From Entomomonas asaccharolytica (lineage in GTDB: Bacteria; Pseudomonadota; Gammaproteobacteria; Pseudomonadales; Pseudomonadaceae), in assembly GCF_016653615.1 (NCBI RefSeq), contig NZ_CP067393.1:2805673-2869672 (forward strand): a stretch of 64,000 nucleotides of DNA. The letters are read 5' to 3'. The stretch's first letter is position 1. Each line of letters opens with the position of its first letter. Positions 57,119-64,000 of this stretch are shown piece by piece. The notes beneath the pieces were generated by a model. It was given only the letters and a program-made list of their open reading frames with translations, was not told the DNA's origin and made no database searches. The position numbers and the translations under genes were made by a program.

Positions 57119-58300
57119 ATGACTAATAAAGCGAGCTTCGTTTGGGATGATCCATTACTGTTAGATCAGCAGTTGACTGAAGAAGAGCGTATGGTGCGTA
57201 ATACTGCTCAACAGTTTGCCCAAGATAAATTAGCTCCCCGCGTTTCCAATGCATTCCGTAATGAAACAACTGACCCTAATATTTTCCGTGAAATGGGAGA
57301 AACGGGATTACTTGGTTGTACTATTCCAGAAGCCTATGGTGGCAGCGGTTTAAATTATGTTTGCTATGGCCTTATCGCTCGTGAAGTTGAACGTGTTGAC
57401 TCAGGCTACCGTTCTATGATGAGTGTGCAATCCTCTTTAGTAATGGTACCTATTAATGAATTTGGTACTGAAGCGCAAAAACAAAAGTATCTTCCTAAAT
57501 TAGCCACTGGCGAATGGATTGGTTGCTTTGGCTTAACTGAACCTAATCATGGTTCAGATCCCGGTGGAATGGAAACTCGCGCTCGTAAAGTAGATGGTGG
57601 TTATCAATTATCAGGCAATAAAATGTGGATCACCAATAGTCCTATTGCTGATGTCTTTGTGGTATGGGCAAAAGACGATGAAGGTAAGATTCGTGGCTTT
57701 ATCCTTGAAAAAGGCTGGAAAGGTCTTTCTGCGCCTGCGATACATGGCAAAGTAGGCTTAAAAGCATCTATTACAGGTGAAATCGTGATGGATAGCGTAT
57801 TTGTACCTGAAGAAAATGCTTTCCCTGATGTTAGAGGATTAAATGGACCTTTCACTTGCTTGAACTCTGCACGTTTTGGTATTGCATGGGGGGCTTTAGG
57901 CGCAGCAGAAGACTGCTGGCATGTGGCTCGCCAGTATGTATTAGACCGTAAACAATTTGGTCGTCCTTTAGCGGCTAATCAGCTAATCCAAAAGAAACTA
58001 GCTGATATGCAAACTGAAATCACGTTAGGCTTACAAGGCTGCTTACGTTTAGCACGTATGAAAGATGAGGGTACTGCTGCGGTTGAAATCACTTCTATTA
58101 TGAAACGTAACTCTTGTGGTAAAGCACTAGATATCGCTCGTTTAGCTCGTGATATGTTAGGTGGTAATGGCATTAGTGATGAGTTCAGTATTGCCCGTCA
58201 TTTAGTCAATCTTGAAGTAGTAAATACCTATGAAGGAACCCATGATATTCATGCGTTAATTCTTGGTCGTGCGCAAACTGGTTTGCAGGCATTCTACTAA
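57119..58300 (+). CDS. gcdH: Glutaryl-CoA dehydrogenase
   Basis: The 393-residue acyl-CoA dehydrogenase has the FAD and substrate motifs [26 protein letters not shown], and the conserved catalytic-Glu region [17 protein letters not shown]. The N-terminus [21 protein letters not shown] matches Pseudomonas GcdH (also 393 residues), which converts glutaryl-CoA to crotonyl-CoA in lysine and tryptophan breakdown. GAGG precedes the ATG by 8 nt. The CoA-transferase gene that usually sits beside gcdH in Pseudomonas is absent here. Confidence 0.92.
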   Translation: MTNKASFVWDDPLLLDQQLTEEERMVRNTAQQFAQDKLAPRVSNAFRNETTDPNIFREMGETGLLGCTIPEAYGGSGLNYVCYGLIAREVERVDSGYRSMMSVQSSLVMVPINEFGTEAQKQKYLPKLATGEWIGCFGLTEPNHGSDPGGMETRARKVDGGYQLSGNKMWITNSPIADVFVVWAKDDEGKIRGFILEKGWKGLSAPAIHGKVGLKASITGEIVMDSVFVPEENAFPDVRGLNGPFTCLNSARFGIAWGALGAAEDCWHVARQYVLDRKQFGRPLAANQLIQKKLADMQTEITLGLQGCLRLARMKDEGTAAVEITSIMKRNSCGKALDIARLARDMLGGNGISDEFSIARHLVNLEVVNTYEGTHDIHALILGRAQTGLQAFY

Positions 58301-58312
58301 TAGATAATCCAC

Positions 58313-58352
58313 AGCAGATTGATTCATGTCGTAATAAATGATTCAATCTGCT
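58313..58352 (+). terminator. Hairpin after gcdH
   Basis: AGCAGATTGA (58313-58322) pairs with TCAATCTGCT (58343-58352). The tail is AT-rich without a long T run. It lies 12 nt after gcdH and 48 nt before the USP gene, so partial termination or mRNA stabilisation is likely. Confidence 0.5.
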
Positions 58353-58400
58353 ATAAAATAATTATAATAATAATGAATTCTAAAACTGAAGGATAATCTT

Positions 58401-58850
58401 ATGGCTTACAAACATCTACTCGTTGCGATTGATCTAACTGAAGAAAGTCCACACGTTATACAACAAGCTACTGAACTGGCAAATTTATACCAAGCTAAGA
58501 TTTCATTAATCCATATTTTAGAACCTGTATCACTCGCTTTTGGCGGTGATGTACCCATGGATTTATCAACTCTACAGCAAGAACAAATGCAACACGCTCG
58601 AGAAAGATTAGATATCTATATCACTGATTATCCTACCTTAACTAGTGAACAATGCTTCTTATGTTATGGCCAAGCTCGCCAAGAAATTCATCGGGTTGCA
58701 CAAGAAAATGATTGTGATCTTATTGTAGTAGGCAGTCATGGTCGTCATGGGCTTGCTTTATTATTAGGTTCAACCACTAAAGATTTATTACAGAACGCAC
58801 CGTGTGATATTTTAGCTATCGCTTTACAACACAAAACCACTAATGAATAA
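58401..58850 (+). CDS. Universal stress protein
   Basis: The 149-residue UspA-type protein begins YKHLLVAIDLTEESPHVI and ends with the ATP-binding pattern VVGSHGRHGLALLLGSTTKDLL, matching G-2x-G-9x-G-S. Such ATP-binding USPs accumulate under starvation and oxygen stress. AAGGA lies 8 nt before the ATG. It is convergent with tgpA, separated by a hairpin. Confidence 0.92.
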   Translation: MAYKHLLVAIDLTEESPHVIQQATELANLYQAKISLIHILEPVSLAFGGDVPMDLSTLQQEQMQHARERLDIYITDYPTLTSEQCFLCYGQARQEIHRVAQENDCDLIVVGSHGRHGLALLLGSTTKDLLQNAPCDILAIALQHKTTNE

Positions 58851-58863
58851 CTACATAACTTCC

Positions 58864-58890
58864 ATAGGGCTATATTAGTAATAGCCCTAT
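58864..58890. terminator. Terminator-like hairpin between the USP gene and tgpA
   Basis: ATAGGGCTA (58864-58872) pairs with TAGCCCTAT (58882-58890) around a 9-nt loop. The right end abuts the tgpA stop codon. Neither strand has a strong T tract. Confidence 0.45.
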
Positions 58891-60899
58891 TATCCTGTTA
58901 TTTTCTTCTTCCAAGGTAACGCTTTTCTAAAAGCTTTCAAGGCTTGTTTTAATATATCTAAAGAATTTTGTCCTGCATATTGTTGCGCAATAAAGGCTTC
59001 ATGAAATGCTTTAATCTGTTTTTGATAGTTTGGTAACGCTTGCATAGCTCTCAATGCAAAATCTGTTGGTCCTTCACCTATCTCTCGTCTAATACCATGT
59101 GTAGCAAGTAGTTTTTCAAACTGCTGATAATATCTAAGCACAGGATCTTGTTCACGCTTCCATGGTTTAAATAATAGGAGCATCCATATTGCTGTGATTA
59201 AAATAATACCTATAACTAACAATACGCCTAAATAAGTAAGGTTGGTTTTACCAAATAACCGTTGCAAGATACCGCGTTGTTGGTCACTATTATAACTAGA
59301 GATAAAAATATCCCATTCATTATTAAAATTTTCCCAACCCATACGTAACTTAGTTAAAATACTATCCGCACCATACCCTATCAAAGCATTATTGCCTGTT
59401 TGTGCCTGCTCTTCTTCCGATAATGCTTCATTCAACCCTCTTTCAATACGACTTGGTGCCACTTGAAAAGTAGGATCAATGGTTACCCAACCTTTTCCTT
59501 GCTCCCAATATTCAACCCATGCATGTGCATCAAACTGACGAACCTGTACAAAATTACCCGCAGTATTTATTTCACCACCTTGGTAACCAAGAATTACCCT
59601 AGCAGGGACTCCAGCTGCCCTTAAAATAAAAGTAGTAGCACTGGCATAATGTTCACAAAACCCTCTTTTAGTATCAAAAAAGAAAGCATCAACACTATTT
59701 TGCCCTAGATCTGGGGTATTCAATGTATAATGGTATGGTTCATTATGAAAACGTTTTAATAAAGCATCAACGATCTGACTAGTATTTCCTTGATAAGTTT
59801 TTCTTAACTCCTCACCAAACGCTCTAGCACGAGGGTCACTATTATTAACAGGAAGCTGTTGATTAATATTTGTACGAGGTGTTCTATCAGGTTCCTTTAA
59901 TGCATTAAATGTTGAAGTTAGTTGATATGAATAAACTGTATCAATTGGTTTATTACGTTCTAAATGAAAGTCTGCTAAACGAGCTACCTGATTGGGTAAA
60001 GTTTGTGCTGTATCTAAGGCTATAACCCAAGTTTGTGAGCTGGGTTGCATAATAATGTTGTAACTCGTTTCATCTCTATTATTTGGTATAGCGCGCCAAG
60101 ACGGTTCCCTACCTATACTATACTCAACATCCCATGCTTGACTCCAAGTACGACCGTTATAACTTTCTAGGGTCAAAGCTCGCCAATATAATTTATTTCG
60201 CGGTGGGATATTGCCATCTGTAAATGTTGCCCTTAATACCAATTCTGATGACTTAGTCATATTAGCAATCTCACCAGGTGTCATTTTATTTGAAACACCT
60301 GTGGTTTGCTGTTTTTTAGGCATAGGTAAGGTCCATAAAGGATCTAACCGCGGAAAAAAGAAGAATAAGACAAGCATTAAGGGTATAGCTTGTAATAATA
60401 AAATAGTCGCTAACTTCATGGTAGCCAATGGATGGATAGCTAATTTTATTTGATTAAGCCCTATTAAAGCAGCCATTAAAGTTACTATAGGCAATAATGA
60501 ATAACTAACCCATGCAAAGCTATTATCATAAAGATAAAGTGAAGTGACTACTAAAAAACCTATATAAAGAATAACTAGTGCATCTCGTTTGGTTTTTAGT
60601 TCAATTAATTTTAATGAAAAAGCCGCGACAAGTAATGCTAGCCCCCCCTCTAATCCTAAAACAGTACCACGTGTGAAATAAATACCAATACCAATAATAA
60701 CTATCAAGCCAACTTTGATAATTTTATTGGGATAATTAAATTTCATTCGGTAAATTTGGATACGCCATACAGCACAGCCTAGCCATAGACCCAATGTCCA
60801 CCATGGCAAATAAAATAATAGTGGGAAAATAGCCAATGCTTGAGCAATTAATAACCACGTTAAACCATTGCGAGTAACTAATGCAGTATTTTCTGTCAT
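58890..60899 (-). CDS. tgpA: TgpA-like transglutaminase-domain membrane protein
   Basis: The 669-residue protein has about five N-terminal membrane segments, a periplasmic transglutaminase core with Cys in RGFCEHYASATTFILRAAG, His in FDAHAWVEYW and Asp in WVTIDPTF, a further membrane segment near 560-580 and a cytoplasmic C-terminal tail. TgpA of P. aeruginosa (668 residues) is essential there and lies after moxR and DUF58 genes, as here. Its start overlaps the DUF58 stop by 3 nt (ATGA). Confidence 0.93.
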   Translation of the reverse strand: MTENTALVTRNGLTWLLIAQALAIFPLLFYLPWWTLGLWLGCAVWRIQIYRMKFNYPNKIIKVGLIVIIGIGIYFTRGTVLGLEGGLALLVAAFSLKLIELKTKRDALVILYIGFLVVTSLYLYDNSFAWVSYSLLPIVTLMAALIGLNQIKLAIHPLATMKLATILLLQAIPLMLVLFFFFPRLDPLWTLPMPKKQQTTGVSNKMTPGEIANMTKSSELVLRATFTDGNIPPRNKLYWRALTLESYNGRTWSQAWDVEYSIGREPSWRAIPNNRDETSYNIIMQPSSQTWVIALDTAQTLPNQVARLADFHLERNKPIDTVYSYQLTSTFNALKEPDRTPRTNINQQLPVNNSDPRARAFGEELRKTYQGNTSQIVDALLKRFHNEPYHYTLNTPDLGQNSVDAFFFDTKRGFCEHYASATTFILRAAGVPARVILGYQGGEINTAGNFVQVRQFDAHAWVEYWEQGKGWVTIDPTFQVAPSRIERGLNEALSEEEQAQTGNNALIGYGADSILTKLRMGWENFNNEWDIFISSYNSDQQRGILQRLFGKTNLTYLGVLLVIGIILITAIWMLLLFKPWKREQDPVLRYYQQFEKLLATHGIRREIGEGPTDFALRAMQALPNYQKQIKAFHEAFIAQQYAGQNSLDILKQALKAFRKALPWKKKITG

Positions 60900-61867
60900 T
60901 GTGTTACTCCATGCATGGCTAAGGCATATAATGCTGCTAGTTTATGTTTATCGCCTATGGATGGCGCTAATTCAAACCCAGGTAATCTTACACCATAAGG
61001 CTGCTGCTCTTGTTCTAGCTTCAATACCCAAAAACAAAGCACAGATAAACGGTGTTCAACACTTCCATCAACTTGATCAAAATCTAACCAAGGCTCCTTA
61101 CCTGCCAGTGCGGAAAAATCCCTTACAAAAAGCCCCTGACCTTTAGAAAAAGATTTCCAGTTAACCAAGCGCATAGAATCCCCTGGTTGATAAGTTCGTA
61201 ACCCCTGAAAATCATCAACGCCTTTTCCGTGTGCATGTAAACCTTCTTCTTCCTTACCTGCGTGGCCAAGTGTTGATATCACCCCTTCAATAGGTTTAGG
61301 ATAAACAACCACTTTAAATAATAGATTAATTTGCACCCAAGTGACAAATAATCCTAATGGAAACTGGGTTTCTAAATGGACTTTTCCTGGAGAAAAAACA
61401 CCACGCTTTTTGGCTAATTTTGCTAACAGTATTTCAGCACCTGCTAACTTATCAATATCTATTAACTGTAAATGATTATCTTCTTGTTTTTTTCGACTAT
61501 CATTCCAAATAACTGCTATCGCTTGCCGTGTTGCGCCTTTAGTCACCTCCAAGCGCATTCTGAAATTAGCCAAATCTCCTGCAAAAACAGGCTCTGCTCC
61601 TGCATTTATTAGCTTAATTCCAGAGAGATTCCGACAGGTATGGATAATGGTAAGAAACATCACTGCGCTTAATAAAAAACACAATCCATACGCTAAGTTA
61701 TTTTGGTAATTAATACCTACCAATAAAATAATAAGGAGTAATAATATAAAGGCCAAACCTGCCTTAGTAGGCAGTACATATACCCGTTTACTATTAAGCG
61801 AAATTTCTCGACCAACAAGCATGCGCTTATCAACCCATTTTTCAAATTGCTTACTAATAATAGCCAT
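60896..61867 (-). CDS. DUF58-domain membrane protein
   Basis: The 323-residue protein has two membrane segments near 32-70 and the DUF58/vWA-like signature LRTYQPGDSMRLVNWKSFSKGQGLFVRDF. These proteins partner MoxR ATPases in maturing periplasmic complexes. The start overlaps the moxR stop by one base and the stop overlaps tgpA by 3 nt, so the three genes form a tight translational unit. Confidence 0.92.
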   Translation of the reverse strand: MAIISKQFEKWVDKRMLVGREISLNSKRVYVLPTKAGLAFILLLLIILLVGINYQNNLAYGLCFLLSAVMFLTIIHTCRNLSGIKLINAGAEPVFAGDLANFRMRLEVTKGATRQAIAVIWNDSRKKQEDNHLQLIDIDKLAGAEILLAKLAKKRGVFSPGKVHLETQFPLGLFVTWVQINLLFKVVVYPKPIEGVISTLGHAGKEEEGLHAHGKGVDDFQGLRTYQPGDSMRLVNWKSFSKGQGLFVRDFSALAGKEPWLDFDQVDGSVEHRLSVLCFWVLKLEQEQQPYGVRLPGFELAPSIGDKHKLAALYALAMHGVTQ

Positions 61868-62775
61868 TAGATAACAGGAACTTTCGTCAATAGCTGTTGC
61901 ACCAACGCTCCACCCTGCTGCCCTATTTGGTCATGTAAGCGATGTCCCACCACAGCTGGTAAAACTGCTTGCACATCCTCTGGAATCACGTAATCACGAC
62001 CTGCTAAATAAGCCCAAGACCTAGCAGCTGCTAACAATCCCAAACTAGCTCGAGGAGATAACCCTTCACCAAAACCATCCTCCACACGAGATAATGTAAC
62101 TATTCTTAAAATGTAATCAATAATAGCTTCACTGGTTTTTATTTGAGGAATGATTGCTTGTGCTTGTTTTAATTCTTGATGAGTTAAAATAGGATCTATA
62201 TTAGGTAGAATAGTGCGTCTTGACTGCCCCATCAATAAGGCTTTTTCTGCTGCTTGTGCAGGATAACCCAAAGATAATCGCATTAAAAAACGGTCTAATT
62301 GTGAATCAGGTAATGCGAATGTTCCCCCTTGATTAGAAGGATTTTGCGTAGCAATTACAAAAAAAGGATCTGGTAATAATCTTGTCATTCCTTCGATAGT
62401 AACCTGCCCTTCTTCCATAGCTTCCAATAAAGCACTTTGGCTTTTAGGGGTAGCGCGGTTGATTTCATCTGCTAACACTAACTCAACAAAAATAGGCCCA
62501 GGATGAAATATAAACTCACCTGTATTCTTATCAAACACTGAAGTGCCTAAAATATCACCAGGCAATAAATCAGAAGTAAATTGAATACGTTGAAAAGTTA
62601 GCCCCATCACTCTAGCTAATGCTTGGCTTAATGTCGTTTTACCCATTCCAGGTAAATCTTCTAATAACAAATGACCTTTTGCCAGTAAACAGGTAACCGC
62701 TAACCGAACTTGTAAATCTTTTCCCAACACTACTTTATTAACGATATTAATACAGTTATTAAGTTTGGTAAGCAT
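61867..62775 (-). CDS. MoxR-family AAA+ ATPase
   Basis: The 302-residue ATPase has Walker A LEDLPGMGKTTL, Walker B LVLADEINRATP, and sensor motifs including ATQNPSNQGGTFALPDSQLDRFLM and the LSPRASLGLLAAARSWAYLAGR segment. MoxR ATPases act as chaperone-like assembly factors for the DUF58/transglutaminase partners. AAAGGA lies 8 nt before the ATG. The 275-nt region between it and tuf is AT-rich, with no gene seen apart from the tuf terminator. Confidence 0.94.
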   Translation of the reverse strand: MLTKLNNCINIVNKVVLGKDLQVRLAVTCLLAKGHLLLEDLPGMGKTTLSQALARVMGLTFQRIQFTSDLLPGDILGTSVFDKNTGEFIFHPGPIFVELVLADEINRATPKSQSALLEAMEEGQVTIEGMTRLLPDPFFVIATQNPSNQGGTFALPDSQLDRFLMRLSLGYPAQAAEKALLMGQSRRTILPNIDPILTHQELKQAQAIIPQIKTSEAIIDYILRIVTLSRVEDGFGEGLSPRASLGLLAAARSWAYLAGRDYVIPEDVQAVLPAVVGHRLHDQIGQQGGALVQQLLTKVPVI

Positions 62776-63005
62776 CTAATATTCCTTTGATAACACAGCT
62801 ATATCTAAACAGTTAGAGCAGACTACGAGAGTAGTTAACTAATATTAACTAACAGTAGCTATTGAGCTAAACGTAAAATCTAACAGTTAATAGTACAAGA
62901 TTCTACAAAATAATTGTAAAACAATTTACTTAAAGAATAATGAGATTAGTAATTTTATTGGTAGAAATAAACTTTATCCCTATTTTTTTCTACACCTTTA
63001 ATAAT

Positions 63006-63034
63006 AAAAAAGCCCAACATAAGTTGGGCTTTTT
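63006..63034. terminator. Terminator of tuf
   Basis: GCCCAAC (63012-63018) pairs with GTTGGGC (63023-63029), extended by A and T runs, around a 4-nt loop 17 nt after the tuf stop. T runs lie on both strands. Confidence 0.92.
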
Positions 63035-63050
63035 AACAAGTAAACCCTAA

Positions 63051-64000
63051 TTATTTAAGGATTTTAGATACAACACCTGCACCTACTGTACGACCACCTT
63101 CACGAATAGCGAAACGTAAACCGTCTTCCATCGCGATTGGGTTAATTAAAGTAACAACCATTTTCACGTTATCACCTGGCATAACCATTTCAGTACCTTC
63201 TGGTAATTCACAAGAACCAGTTACGTCAGTAGTACGGAAGTAGAATTGTGGACGGTAGCCTTTGAAGAAAGGAGTGTGACGACCACCTTCTTCTTTTGAC
63301 AAAATGTACACTTCACATTCAAACTCAGTGTGAGGAGTGATAGAACCTGGTTTAGCTAATACTTGACCACGTTCAACGTCTTCACGCTTAGTACCACGTA
63401 ATAATGCACCAATGTTCTCACCTGCACGACCTTCGTCTAGCAATTTACGGAACATTTCAACACCAGTACAGGTAGTTTTAGTCGTAGGACGTAAGCCAAC
63501 GATTTCAATTTCTTCACCAGTCTTAACAATACCACGCTCAACACGGCCAGTTACCACAGTACCACGACCAGAGATTGAGAACACGTCTTCGATTGGCATT
63601 AAGAATGGTTGATCGATAGCACGTACAGGCTCAGGGATATACGAATCTAAAGTTTCAACTAGTTTACGAACTGCTGAAACACCGATTTCGTTATCATCTT
63701 TACCTTCTAATGCCATTAATGCAGAACCGATAATGATAGGAGTATCATCACCTGGGAAGTCGTAGCTGTTTAATAAGTCACGAACTTCCATCTCTACTAA
63801 TTCGATCAACTCAGCATCATCAACCATGTCTGCTTTGTTTAAGAATACCACGATGTAAGGTACACCTACTTGACGAGACAATAAGATGTGCTCACGAGTT
63901 TGTGGCATAGGACCATCAGCAGCTGAACAAACAAGGATAGCACCATCCATTTGTGCAGCACCAGTGATCATGTTTTTAACATAGTCAGCATGGCCTGGGC
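63051..64000 (-). CDS. tuf: Elongation factor Tu, C-terminal part (5' end outside window)
   Basis: The minus-strand frame enters at the window edge with [20 protein letters not shown] (G3 region) and includes the G4 motif NKAD, the G5-like region GSALMAL, and domains 2 and 3 ([14 protein letters not shown], the C-terminal [16 protein letters not shown]). About 317 of roughly 395 residues are present. EF-Tu delivers aminoacyl-tRNA to the ribosome. The strong terminator suggests it ends its operon. Confidence 0.97.
   Translation of the reverse strand, partial: PGHADYVKNMITGAAQMDGAILVCSAADGPMPQTREHILLSRQVGVPYIVVFLNKADMVDDAELIELVEMEVRDLLNSYDFPGDDTPIIIGSALMALEGKDDNEIGVSAVRKLVETLDSYIPEPVRAIDQPFLMPIEDVFSISGRGTVVTGRVERGIVKTGEEIEIVGLRPTTKTTCTGVEMFRKLLDEGRAGENIGALLRGTKREDVERGQVLAKPGSITPHTEFECEVYILSKEEGGRHTPFFKGYRPQFYFRTTDVTGSCELPEGTEMVMPGDNVKMVVTLINPIAMEDGLRFAIREGGRTVGAGVVSKILK

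Overview
The window is AT-rich DNA from a gammaproteobacterium whose genes read throughout as a low-GC relative of Pseudomonas. Pseudomonas-type genes and neighbourhoods present include cbrX-cbrA-cbrB, oxyR-recG, ridA-spoT-rpoZ-gmk, plsC-gmhB-glyS-glyQ, speD/coq7/HIT, and moxR-DUF58-tgpA. A reduced, host-associated Pseudomonadaceae such as the insect-gut genus Entomomonas would fit. That is inference from gene content and base composition, not a database match.

Layout. 1-5.2 kb: 3' end of an AAA ATPase, then the CbrAB carbon/nitrogen regulators with the small overlapping gene cbrX. 5.3-15.8 kb: a permuted papain-like protein, rplM-rpsI, two amino-acid permeases (cycA and a gabP-like gene), autotransporter 1, a TerC protein and a YdcF-like protein. 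16-27.5 kb: a gamma-carbonic anhydrase, then an almost unbroken minus-strand housekeeping block (glyQ, glyS, gmhB, plsC, gmk, rpoZ, spoT, ridA, oxyR, recG). 27.7-31 kb: a divergent repressor/Cro-like pair around a palindromic operator, an ORF remnant, comM/yifB and a DUF488 gene. 31-34.5 kb: autotransporter 2, a paralogue of autotransporter 1, and a decayed reading frame. 34.5-45.5 kb: an SDR, trhP with a carbamoyltransferase, a GFA-like gene, a repeat-bearing lipoprotein with a 52-residue membrane protein, a flavodoxin-like reductase/HxlR divergent pair, clpB with a sigma-32-type promoter, and an OsmC gene. 45.5-52 kb: a frame-disrupted small gene, a two-gene PqiA and a six-MCE-domain PqiB/LetB-type protein, and waaA with a CHAP protein. 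52-64 kb: speD, coq7, HIT, a two-component system, trmL, gcdH, a universal stress protein, the moxR-DUF58-tgpA operon and the 3' part of tuf.

Functional themes. Much of the window concerns the envelope: two autotransporters, MCE lipid transport, Kdo transfer, heptose-precursor synthesis, an LPS-type carbamoyltransferase and a CHAP enzyme. Stress and nutrient regulation is also well represented: CbrAB, SpoT, OxyR, ClpB, OsmC, USP and HxlR. No tRNA, rRNA, CRISPR array or insertion sequence was seen. I found no complete unfamiliar multigene system. The least explained parts are the repeat-bearing lipoprotein pair, the repressor/Cro-like switch, the MCE array built from 238-residue repeats, and the small degenerate ORFs.
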